38,286 bases of DNA from the NCBI RefSeq assembly GCF_015554145.1, contig NZ_JADNHZ010000017.1, positions 22,688-60,973 of the forward strand, read 5' to 3'. The translations under genes and the position numbers were made by a program. Of this stretch, positions 17,441-25,203 are shown piece by piece; within the stretch, counting starts at the first letter, position 1; each line of letters opens with the position of its first letter. This stretch comes from Collinsella aerofaciens (GTDB lineage Bacteria; Actinomycetota; Coriobacteriia; Coriobacteriales; Coriobacteriaceae). The notes beneath the pieces were generated by a model. It worked only from the letters and a program-made list of their open reading frames with translations, did no database searches and was not told the origin of the DNA.

Positions 17441-18571
17441 ATGCAGCCCAAAGCCGCACGCAACATATCCATCGAGGCCTTGCGCCTGGTCGCAGTCGCC
17501 GGTATCGCGGTGTTCCACACCTTTCAGTGGACCTTCCAGGCAACCTGTGTCGGCTTGCCGGAATACGCGCCGCTTGCCGCCTTCCCCTATTCCGGCGTGC
17601 TCGGTTTTATTAACCTGCTGGGCTGCTGGGCCAACGAGGTCTTCTTTATGATCTCGGGCTATTTTCTCATCGCTTCTGCCGCGCGTGCTTGGGACGGTGG
17701 AGCAACGTGAAAGTCGCAAATGCAACGGACGACGCAGCGCCTGGGCAAGGTCGTTATGCCCACTACGTTTTATTGCCTCGTGGCGCTCGCGTGGTCCACG
17801 GTCGTCTCCCCCATTCCCGATGTTACCCTCAACACGCACTACTGGTACACGCTAGGCCTTGAGTTTATCTGGGTCTATGCCGCCACGGTCTTCATGGCGC
17901 CATGGTTTGGACTGGCTAAGAGTCGACTCTCGCAGAAGAGCTACACGACGACGGTCATCGCCGTTGGCATCCTCGCATTTGTTGTTAACGGGTATATAGC
18001 CGCCATGAGTACGACAAGCGCCGGCGAGTTTTCTTGGCTCCAGAAGCTCATGAGCGCTGCCACGTACGTAATCGCGTTTTTGATCGGCGGTCTGCTCCGC
18101 GACGTTACCGATGTCATGGATTCGGACAGGGCGGGCGCCTTGGGCATGCGGTCGCTCGCTGCGATTTTGGCGCTCGCCACCATCCTGGAAGGAGCACTCT
18201 CCTTCACCGGCAACCTCACGGCGATGGCAGTCCTCTCCTACAAGTCGACCTCGCTGATCTCGTTTGCCCTCGCTGCCGCCTCCTTGCTCTTTTCGGCAAC
18301 CCGACGCAGTGCCTCAGGCAATCCGCGGACTGCGGGTGTCATCGTCACCTTATCGACCGCCACGCTCGGTTTCTATGTGATGCAGTCGCTCACCAGTAGC
18401 CTGTGGCGTCCCGTCTTCAATACGTTGCTCGCAAACATGCTGGTCAGCCAAAACAGCCCGGCAGCTATATGTATCATCACGGGTACCGTCATTAGCATCG
18501 TCTTTGCTCTGGCGCTCCTCATCATCGATGCAGCTAGAAGCCTTATCGTTCGCAAGCTCAAGCGGCAATAG
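17441..18571 (+). pseudogene. Acyltransferase family 3 gene with an in-frame TGA
   Basis: The first 89 codons (ARNISIEALRLVAVAGIAVF and VFFMISGYFLIASAARAWDG) end at TGA 17708-17710. The same frame continues with KSQMQRTTQRLGKVVMPTTFY and nine or so membrane helices to 18571. The joined frame is 376 codons, the normal family length. The family usually has Trp or another residue there, so a TGG to TGA change at codon 90 explains it. The remaining distal part has an ATG at 17720 but no ribosome site. The active-site His of helix 1 (AVFHTF) lies before the stop, so neither half should work. The intact protein would have acylated the surface glycan built by the neighbouring glycosyltransferases. 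Confidence 0.82.
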
Positions 18572-18635
18572 ACACGCTGCCGTCAGACGTCAAAGCCGCT
18601 ACACCCGTGGCAGGTTCCTGCGTTTTATTCAAAGC

Positions 18636-18666
18636 TTGCCGTCAAGGTGCGCCGAGCCTTTACAAT
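18636..18666 (+). promoter_or_regulatory. Candidate promoter of the GlfT2-like gene
   Basis: TTGCCG at 18636 and TACAAT at 18661-18666 are separated by 19 nt, slightly long. The start codon lies 76 nt downstream of the -10 box. Confidence 0.4.
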
Positions 18667-18741
18667 AGGACAGTCCCAAGGACGTATTCGATAGCTTCCG
18701 CGCAGCGCTCGCCCGCCGCGCGTGAAAGGATATATTGCCCC

Positions 18742-19761
18742 ATGCCTTCCACCCTTCCCGCTCCCATCGATAAGCTCGCCATCGTTGTCGTTACGTACAA
18801 GCGCCAGGAACTTCTGGCCAACTTGTTCGACTCCATGACCGAGCTCACGGCAACGCCCTGGCGCATCGTGATTGTCGATAACGAGAATTCGCGCGAGACC
18901 GAGGCCATGTGCGCCGCATTTAACGAGCGCCTGGCCAACCTGTGGGGCATCGACACCGAGCAGCCCGACGCGCAGGGCGGCACCGACCGCGTCATCTACG
19001 CCCCGCAGCTCGAAAACGGCGGCGGTGCAGGTGGCTTCTCCGCCGGCACCAAATGCGCCTACGACCTGGGCGCCCAGTGGTTCTGGGTGATGGACGACGA
19101 CGTGCTCGTCATCCCCGAAGGCATCGAGCGTCTTGCCAAGTGGACCGACCGCTACGATGTTATCCAGGGTTCGCGCCTGGACTTTGACGGCGGCGCCTTC
19201 TTTTGGCAATACCAACTCATCCTTTCGCTCGGCATTCCCAACCCTGTCGCCAAGTGGGACTTGGGCCCCGAGGGCTACCGCGCCATGAACCAGCTGTGCT
19301 TTGAGGGCGGCATGTTCTCGCGCCGCGTGGTCGACAAGATCGGCCTGCCCGATGCGCGCTTCTTTATCTACGGCGACGATGCCTGCTATGGCTACGTGGC
19401 CAGCCAGCACTTCCCCGCCGCCGTTGTTGCCGACGTGGTGCTCAAGCGCGCCCGCGCCGTCTCTAACTGGGACATCGCCGGCAAGCGCCAGCTCAACTCT
19501 ACGAGCGACACCAACCGCTACTACATCATGCGCAACCGCGGTTATCTGGCACGCTACATGCAGATCTACGGCGACTACCACCCCGTGCTGTTCCGTCTGG
19601 GCAACGCCGCGACCTTCTGCAAGGAATTCATTCGCCTGGCCGCCGTTGACAAGTGCTTTAAGACCGGTATTCCGGCGCTGCGCCGTGGCATGAAGGACGC
19701 CCGCAAGATCGTTAAGGATCCCAACTGGAAGCCCATGCCGCCCCTGAAGGACACCGAGTAA
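18742..19761 (+). CDS. GT2 glycosyltransferase, galactofuranosyl/rhamnosyl-transferase type
   Basis: I take ATG 18742 (MPSTLPAPIDK) as start because the preceding 45 codons look like promoter and leader; the ribosome site AAAGGA lies rather far, about 12 nt. The 339-residue protein has LAIVVVTYKRQELLANLFDS, ENGGGAGGFSAGTKCAYDLG and WFWVMDDDVLVIPEG. The DDD metal site and the GGAGGF loop are typical of GlfT2-like and RfbN-like transferases, which add galactofuranose or rhamnose to lipid-linked glycans. It stands alone on the plus strand facing the surface-glycan operon. Which sugar it uses cannot be decided here; a UDP-galactopyranose mutase gene is not in the window. Confidence 0.82.
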   Translation: MPSTLPAPIDKLAIVVVTYKRQELLANLFDSMTELTATPWRIVIVDNENSRETEAMCAAFNERLANLWGIDTEQPDAQGGTDRVIYAPQLENGGGAGGFSAGTKCAYDLGAQWFWVMDDDVLVIPEGIERLAKWTDRYDVIQGSRLDFDGGAFFWQYQLILSLGIPNPVAKWDLGPEGYRAMNQLCFEGGMFSRRVVDKIGLPDARFFIYGDDACYGYVASQHFPAAVVADVVLKRARAVSNWDIAGKRQLNSTSDTNRYYIMRNRGYLARYMQIYGDYHPVLFRLGNAATFCKEFIRLAAVDKCFKTGIPALRRGMKDARKIVKDPNWKPMPPLKDTE

Positions 19762-19785
19762 CGGAAGCCGGAAACACCCCGGCGC

Positions 19786-21582
19786 TTAAAGCCGCTGGCA
19801 CACCGCTGCCACACGCTGCCCGTCAAACCCGAATCCCCAGCGCATGCGACCCACGCCGGGTCGCGGCACACGGATTTCGTCGATGCCGTCGCGCTCTATG
19901 TCGAGCAGCGCCTGCACGGCCAGCAATTCCAGGCCCAGCGCATCCACACCGGGGTCATACATCATGTTGATCGTTATCAGCGGACGTTCATCGAGCATAC
20001 CGATCGTATCGGCTATGTCGAACACGGCGCCCGTAGGAAAAACCTGGATGTCCCAGCGATCCGCGCCACACTTTCGCCTCGAAGCAGGATTGGCATAGCC
20101 CGGCAATCCAAAGCAGAGTCCTTGCAAGAGTAGGTGATATGGCAGCGGTGTATCTGGGTCGGTCGCACCGATTCCCGCATCTCCCAAGATGCGGCTTAGC
20201 GCCCGCCTCACGGTATCCTCGTTCCCATGGCACAGCCCGTCGCGAAACGCATCGACGTCTCGATTGTCTTCTGCAGCGCACTCAAACCACTCAATAATCA
20301 CTAGACGCAAGGCCTGGCGAAGCTCGTTATTGGGCAATCGCAAAGCACGGAGGCGATCGCCATGCTCTGGCTCCTCAGTCATATCCGTCGTGAGAAAACC
20401 GGACAGATATAGCGCTGTCCACATGCCATCGTCAGGCGAGACATCTGGCTCTGCAGTGCCCAAACAAAGCGGGACCTCAGCGCACCCATGGGCCTCGAGC
20501 AAATCGAACAAGTCCGAAAGACGCTCGAGATTCCACCCGGCAACTACCCTACTCAGGCAATCGGCATATCCATACAGATCGGCACGCACAGGCGCCGTGC
20601 AGCCTCGGCCCAGAAAACCGATCACACGCTCTGGACTCGAGCAATAGGCCCTACCAAACCGATATCCCTCGAGCCATTCACGCGCATCATCCAGGTATTC
20701 CTCGCGTCCAGCATGATTCAAAAGAGCCTCGACCTCGGCATCCGAAAAGCCGAACCAACGGTCACACCACGTCGAAAGCGGCGTCGACAGACAATACGAG
20801 CAACTGCGCGAAGAAAGCGCCGCTTCGACAGGACTGGGACGCTCCCCCATCAAACACGTCAGCCGCAACGAATCGCGCGCAGTGGCAATGGCGTCGAACA
20901 GCACGCGATCGAATAGCCCTGCCGGATCGGCGTCGGAAGCGTCCCTCGCGCTCGCACGGCCCAACCACGCCGCATCGTACCCATCAACGAGCAATACAAC
21001 CTGTTCATCGCAGGCCATCTCCAGCAGCTCAATGAGCACACCGAGCACCGAGTCAACCTCGTCCGCGCTCGCCACGCCACGCGCGACGCGTTCGATGTGA
21101 CGCACCTTATCTCGAGCTAAATCCGGAGCCTCCAAGAGCGCCAACCAGCGAGCGCACTCGCCCGAAAGGGCATCGCGCACGACGCTGGCAACAGCGGGGC
21201 CACGCCTCGCAGCGCCAGAAAAGTCCAGCGATATCACCGGATAGCAAGCATGCTCATCCCGATAGCGCCCGCCGTCCGCATCCCAAATCTGAGCATCGGC
21301 AAACAAACGCTGACCAGAGCGACCGACCGCTGGACGCTCCAGAAAAGCCCTGAGCATCGATAAGTTCATGCTCTTGCCAAAACCCTCGGGTCGACAGCAC
21401 ACCACAACGGACGCGTCGCAGTCCAACACATCGGCAATAAACATGGTCTTGTCAACCAGCATGCAGCAACCAAGAGCCTCCGCATAGTCGTGCACGCCAA
21501 TGGGCAAAGCCGCATCGTCGGCACAGCCGATCAAACGCACGCCAAAGCCGTCAGCACAACCATTATTTGCCTGTTCAGACAC
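19786..21582 (-). CDS. AAA-ATPase-like/DUF1703-type protein with altered Walker B
   Basis: GTG 21582 is chosen because AGGGGGA lies 8 nt upstream; the open frame extends 44 codons further without a ribosome site. The 598-residue protein opens with the AAA-ATPase_like block VDKTMFIADVL and CRPEGFGKSMNLSML, the RPRRFGKS-type Walker A at about 64-71. At about 196-206 the family Walker B LLIDEYDKP reads LLVDGYDAA, so Glu is replaced by Gly. The C-terminal part (about 500-598) fits the PD-(D/E)XK-like DUF1703 fold with LLLQGLCFGLPGYAN and ITINMMYD. Such proteins occur in many copies in gut bacteria and their role is unknown. It converges on the GlfT2-like gene. Confidence 0.7.
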   Translation of the reverse strand: MSEQANNGCADGFGVRLIGCADDAALPIGVHDYAEALGCCMLVDKTMFIADVLDCDASVVVCCRPEGFGKSMNLSMLRAFLERPAVGRSGQRLFADAQIWDADGGRYRDEHACYPVISLDFSGAARRGPAVASVVRDALSGECARWLALLEAPDLARDKVRHIERVARGVASADEVDSVLGVLIELLEMACDEQVVLLVDGYDAAWLGRASARDASDADPAGLFDRVLFDAIATARDSLRLTCLMGERPSPVEAALSSRSCSYCLSTPLSTWCDRWFGFSDAEVEALLNHAGREEYLDDAREWLEGYRFGRAYCSSPERVIGFLGRGCTAPVRADLYGYADCLSRVVAGWNLERLSDLFDLLEAHGCAEVPLCLGTAEPDVSPDDGMWTALYLSGFLTTDMTEEPEHGDRLRALRLPNNELRQALRLVIIEWFECAAEDNRDVDAFRDGLCHGNEDTVRRALSRILGDAGIGATDPDTPLPYHLLLQGLCFGLPGYANPASRRKCGADRWDIQVFPTGAVFDIADTIGMLDERPLITINMMYDPGVDALGLELLAVQALLDIERDGIDEIRVPRPGVGRMRWGFGFDGQRVAAVCQRL

Positions 21583-21719
21583 CAAAACGTTCCCCCTAAA
21601 TCGCAACACGATGCCAATTGTAATGACCGCCTCGCGCGTACCGATGTCGCCGCGCAAACATATCGGGCAACGGTAGCAACAAGAGGTATGAGGGGGCACA
21701 ACTAATCGTTGCACAACAA

Positions 21720-21751
21720 AACGGGGCCCGACGCATTCGCACCGGACCCCG
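21720..21751 (-). terminator. Terminator of the sortase-anchored protein gene
   Basis: On the minus strand ACGGGGTCCG pairs with CGGGCCCCGT (one mismatch) around a 12-nt loop, and TTTTGTTGT follows. It starts about 34 nt after the stop codon at 21785. Confidence 0.7.
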
Positions 21752-21784
21752 TCCCGAACCTTTAGTTATCTGGCAACCGAGAGG

Positions 21785-23599
21785 CTACTCCTCCGAGCCG
21801 TCCTCCCCAGAAGCCTTCTTCTGCTGATCGAGCTTATGCTTACCACTTACGATAGACGTAGCGCCCAGTGTGGCCAAGCTCGCGCTGGCAAGGCTCGCCA
21901 TAACGATAAGGTCGCCCGTCTTGGGCATATTACCGCCCGAAGTCTTAGTCGTTGTAGTGGTGGTTGTAGTGGTCACCGTCTTGGAGTCATTTTGCTCCTG
22001 GTTCTGTTTGTCGGTGTTGCCCTTACTGTTGTCCTCGCCCTGCCGCTTTCCGTCCTCGGTCTTGTCCTTGTTTTTGTCCTTCCCCTCAGATTCAGACTTC
22101 TTACCCTCGTCCTTCTTCTGTTCGGACTCGTCGCCCTTCTCCTCAGAGCTAGAACCCTTATCGGATTCGATCTTCTCGGAAGCCTTATCCTTGGAGTCGC
22201 CCTTTACGGCTTCGGTCTTTTCCGTGGAAGCCTGATCAGAGTTGTCCTTGTTCTGAGTCGAGCCATTATTGACGCCAGCCATCAGCGAAGAGCCCAGCGT
22301 AGAACCAAGCTGCACGGAGAAAGAAGGCTTCTTGTCCGGCGAAGCAACGGGAGCGTCCGGCGCCTTATTCGAGTCGTCCTTGGAAGCATCGGAATCAGGG
22401 GCTGCGTCAGAGCCGGAGCCGTTGTTAGAGCCGGTGTCAACGGACGAATCGCTCGAGCCGGTAGATGAGTTAGAGGTGTCAGCGCCAGTCGAACCAGAAG
22501 CGTCGCTGTCCGTATTGCTGGCAGAGCTTGAAGGCGAATCGCCCGCAGCAGAGCCGTTCAAATTGGAGCCGTTCGGGGTAGAGCCGTCGTTGGTAGTGCC
22601 ACCAGCAGAGCCATTACCGTCAGCATCGGTCGAGGGCGCATCCATCCTGTCATCGTTGGCATCGTCACTCGAGTCGTCATTCGAATCAGGTGTCGGCGAG
22701 GGCGCCGGCGTAGGCTCGGGCTGCACGGGCGTCGCAGCGGCTGCCTCGTCCTCGGCGATATAAGCCAAGCAGTCCTTCAGCTCATTCTTATAACGATTCT
22801 TCCAGCCCTCATGATACTGGGGCTGACTCGAAAACTTAGTGGCGACATTGTTGACCACACTATTGGAAAGCGCCGTCACAAACTCGCGGTCGGACATATC
22901 GTTGGAAAGATTCGCCCAGCGGAAAAAGTCCCTGCAGCCACCGGTGCCGCACATGTTGGTGATGCTCCACACCATGCCCTTGACGCAATCGGCGCGGCCT
23001 GAAATATCAATACCCAGGCCGCTCTTGAGCCACGCCTCGGTCACCGCATAGTACGAGTTGTACGCATAGGCATCTTGAAGTGCTGAGAACTCAACAGGAT
23101 CGGTGTTATACGCACCTTGGAAGGCATCCTGCGCGATATGGCCCAACTCGGTGAGCTGGCCGTTCTCGTACATGGCATTGCTCGTGTTGGAAATCTCGCT
23201 GCCGCGATCAATCGCATCCTTGAGCATGCTGTATTTTTCGGGGCTGTAGTTGTAGACCTGCTTCATAAACGGAATGAGCGACCAACGACGGTCGAACTGG
23301 TAATAGCCCAGCGCGTTGTAACCGTCACCATACGAAAAGCCCTGGTTATAGTTGCCATGGCTCTCGTACTTGGTGAAGTACTTCATCTCGGGAGTCACGT
23401 TGACAAACGAAACGCCCTGAACCGACCTCAGCACGCCCGAGAAGGACTGCTGGGTATAGAGACCCTTATCGATATCGGTCGCATTCGAGGCAACGCCCGG
23501 CGTGGGCTCCTCGGCAGCGGCGGGTGCCGGCGCGGAAACGGCGCCAAACGAAAGCGCCAGCGTCAGGCCCGCGACAATAGCAGAATGCTTGGGCTGCAT
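21785..23599 (-). CDS. Sortase-anchored surface protein with lysozyme-like N-terminal domain
   Basis: ATG 23599 has GGGAGGA 5 nt upstream. The 604-residue protein has a signal peptide (about 1-29, ending in PAAA). A globular region at about 55-290 contains YFTKYESHGNYNQGFSYGDG and YNALGYYQFDRRWSLIPFMK, a pattern I associate with lysozyme-like or peptidoglycan-handling domains; the Glu of KYESHGNY would be the candidate catalytic acid. Residues about 295-555 are a low-complexity Ser/Asp/Gly/Lys-rich spacer with a run of nine Thr. At 558-562 is MPKTG, a variant LPxTG sortase signal, followed by a hydrophobic segment and a charged tail. It is displayed on the wall; four Cys in the domain (ADCVKG, NMCGTGGC, KDCLAY) could form disulfides. 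Enzyme activity is inferred only. Confidence 0.78.
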   Translation of the reverse strand: MQPKHSAIVAGLTLALSFGAVSAPAPAAAEEPTPGVASNATDIDKGLYTQQSFSGVLRSVQGVSFVNVTPEMKYFTKYESHGNYNQGFSYGDGYNALGYYQFDRRWSLIPFMKQVYNYSPEKYSMLKDAIDRGSEISNTSNAMYENGQLTELGHIAQDAFQGAYNTDPVEFSALQDAYAYNSYYAVTEAWLKSGLGIDISGRADCVKGMVWSITNMCGTGGCRDFFRWANLSNDMSDREFVTALSNSVVNNVATKFSSQPQYHEGWKNRYKNELKDCLAYIAEDEAAAATPVQPEPTPAPSPTPDSNDDSSDDANDDRMDAPSTDADGNGSAGGTTNDGSTPNGSNLNGSAAGDSPSSSASNTDSDASGSTGADTSNSSTGSSDSSVDTGSNNGSGSDAAPDSDASKDDSNKAPDAPVASPDKKPSFSVQLGSTLGSSLMAGVNNGSTQNKDNSDQASTEKTEAVKGDSKDKASEKIESDKGSSSEEKGDESEQKKDEGKKSESEGKDKNKDKTEDGKRQGEDNSKGNTDKQNQEQNDSKTVTTTTTTTTTKTSGGNMPKTGDLIVMASLASASLATLGATSIVSGKHKLDQQKKASGEDGSEE

Positions 23600-23669
23600 A
23601 AGATCCTCCCTGCATTGGTGTAGTTAAAGTGCAGTTTGCAAAGATAAAAATAAGTATTGCAGCTCGCCC

Positions 23670-23685
23670 GTTGTTGCACAACAAC
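23670..23685. promoter_or_regulatory. Palindrome upstream of the surface protein gene
   Basis: GTTGTTG-CA-CAACAAC is a perfect 7-bp inverted repeat with a 2-nt spacer, 71 nt upstream of the start codon at 23599. It lies where an operator would be expected. The regulator is unknown. Confidence 0.4.
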
Positions 23686-23738
23686 CCCTCGGTAAACGGC
23701 AACAACCCTCCGCGAAATCTTAAGGAATTGCGCTCAAC

Positions 23739-24170
23739 CTACAGCTTAATGTCAAAGTCAATCTCGGGGACGGCAGCAAGGTCGGCCAACGTCACGCCGT
23801 CGACGTACTTTTCGATCACGTCGTCCAAACCGCGCCAGAACTTGACGGTCGAGCACAAATCGCTGCGGGCGCAGCTGTTGTCGATGCCATCGCACGCCAC
23901 CGGAGCCGTGCTGCCCTCGACGGCGCGCAGGATGTCGCCAGCACGCACCTCGGAGGGATCCTTGGCCATCATGTAGCCGCCGCCCTTGCCGCGCACGCTC
24001 TTAAGCAGGCCAGCCTTCATAAGCGGACGAACCAGCTGTTCCAGATACTTCTGCGAAATGTGCTCGCGGTCGGCAACCTCGCGCAGAGCAATCTTGCCCT
24101 CGGCGTCACCGAGCGCCGCGATATAGATCATCAGTCGGAGGGCATAGCGGCCCTTAGAAGAAATGAGCAT
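23739..24170 (-). CDS. Rrf2/IscR-family Fe-S-sensing repressor of the SUF operon
   Basis: I take ATG 24170 (MLISSKGRYALRLM), the family N-terminus, over upstream starts; TAGGGTAGG lies just before it. The 143-residue protein has a winged helix at about 1-70 with ISQKYLEQLVRPLMKAGLL as recognition helix and VRGKGGGYMMA as wing. C93, C100 and C106 in VACDGIDNSCARSDLC form the three-Cys cluster site (CX6CX5C). Proteins of this type bind a 2Fe-2S cluster and repress iron-sulfur assembly genes when clusters are plentiful. It is divergent from sufC with 220 nt between start codons, so it probably controls both itself and the operon. Confidence 0.92.
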   Translation of the reverse strand: MLISSKGRYALRLMIYIAALGDAEGKIALREVADREHISQKYLEQLVRPLMKAGLLKSVRGKGGGYMMAKDPSEVRAGDILRAVEGSTAPVACDGIDNSCARSDLCSTVKFWRGLDDVIEKYVDGVTLADLAAVPEIDFDIKL

Positions 24171-24191
24171 ACCTACCCTACCATCGTTACT

Positions 24192-24217
24192 GGGACAAAA
24201 CCAGGCTTGTTTGTCCC
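24192..24217. repeat. GGGACAAA inverted repeat in the rrf2-suf interval
   Basis: GGGACAAA (24192-24199) and TTTGTCCC (24210-24217) are a perfect 8-bp inverted repeat with a 10-nt spacer, in the 5' region of the repressor gene. AAATC follows. The same arms followed by the same AAATC occur at 29618-29646 at the far end of the suf operon. Confidence 0.65.
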
Positions 24218-24282
24218 AAATCCTATGCAAGCGGAGCAAACAAACCTGATTATTATGTCCCTCATCTAAAAAGTCGAGTGGA

Positions 24283-24306
24283 TTAGTCGGGTTTTCCCTT
24301 GACTAA
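24283..24306 (+). promoter_or_regulatory. suf promoter -35 with overlapping inverted repeat (candidate Rrf2 operator)
   Basis: TTAGTC (24283-24288) and GACTAA (24301-24306) are a perfect inverted repeat with a 12-nt spacer. The right arm overlaps TTGACT (24299-24304), a good -35 box. The -10 is weak (TAACTT near 24321), as in regulated promoters. Binding here would exclude RNA polymerase. Confidence 0.5.
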
Positions 24307-24390
24307 CGCCGAACCCATAGTAACTTTATTCCGAGAAGATTCCTAGGGTTTAGCACACCTATGAGTACACCATATACAGAGAGGGACAGC

Positions 24391-25191
24391 ATGAGCGCAA
24401 ATCCGCTGCTTTCCATCGAAGGTCTGACCGCCTCCGTGGACGAGAAGACCATCCTCCACAACGTAAACCTCAACGTCGCCGCCGGCGAGACCCACGTTCT
24501 GATGGGACCCAACGGCGCCGGCAAGTCTACCCTCGGCCACCTGGTCATGGGCGACCCCGTCTACACGGTCAACGACGGACGTATCGTCTTTGACGGCCAG
24601 GACATCACCGAGCTCACCACCGACAAGCGTTCGCGCGCCGGCCTGTTTCTGAGCTTCCAGGCCCCGGTCGAGATCCCAGGCGTGCCGCTGTCGAGCTTTT
24701 TGCGCGCCAGCATCGCCGGCCGCCCCGGTCTGGAGATGAAGGGCAAGGAGTTCCGCCGTCGCGTCAAAGAGCTCGCGGCCGAGCTCAACATGGATACCGC
24801 CTACCTCAACCGCGAGCTGGGCGTGGGCTTCTCGGGCGGCGAGAAGAAGAAGGTCGAGATGCTCCAGCTTCTGCTGCTGCAGCCCAAGCTCGCCATCCTG
24901 GACGAGACCGACTCGGGCCTGGACGTCGACGCCCTGTCCACCGTCAGCCACGGCATGGACGCCTACCGCAAGAGCTGCGACGGCTCCATGCTCATCATCA
25001 CGCACAACACGCGCATCCTGGAGCACCTTGATGTCGACCGCGTCCACGTTATGGTCAAGGGCCACATCGTGCGCGAGGACGACGCCTCGCTCATCCCCTG
25101 GATCGACAAGAACGGCTTTGAAACCTTCGAGCGCGAGGCAGCTGAGCAGCGCACCCAGGCCGAGGCCGCCGCTGCCGAGCAGCAGGCGTAA
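24391..25191 (+). CDS. sufC: SufC, Fe-S assembly ATPase
   Basis: The 266-residue ABC-type ATPase drives cluster assembly on the SufBCD scaffold. Walker A is GPNGAGKST, the signature is GFSGGEKKKVEML, and Walker B is LAILDETDSGLDVDAL, with the DETDSGLD sequence typical of SufC. VKGHIVREDD near the end is also characteristic. ATG 24391 follows AGAGGG by 7 nt; an in-frame ATG at 24361 is possible but lacks a ribosome site. A short Ala/Glu-rich tail ends the protein. It is the first gene of the operon, under the divergent Rrf2 repressor. Confidence 0.96.
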   Translation: MSANPLLSIEGLTASVDEKTILHNVNLNVAAGETHVLMGPNGAGKSTLGHLVMGDPVYTVNDGRIVFDGQDITELTTDKRSRAGLFLSFQAPVEIPGVPLSSFLRASIAGRPGLEMKGKEFRRRVKELAAELNMDTAYLNRELGVGFSGGEKKKVEMLQLLLLQPKLAILDETDSGLDVDALSTVSHGMDAYRKSCDGSMLIITHNTRILEHLDVDRVHVMVKGHIVREDDASLIPWIDKNGFETFEREAAEQRTQAEAAAAEQQA

Positions 25192-25203
25192 AGGGGCGAC
25201 GCA

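Noticed and set aside
17708-17710. TGA as selenocysteine in the acyltransferase
   Set aside because: The family has no selenocysteine and I see no SECIS-like hairpin directly after the codon; a nonsense mutation is simpler.
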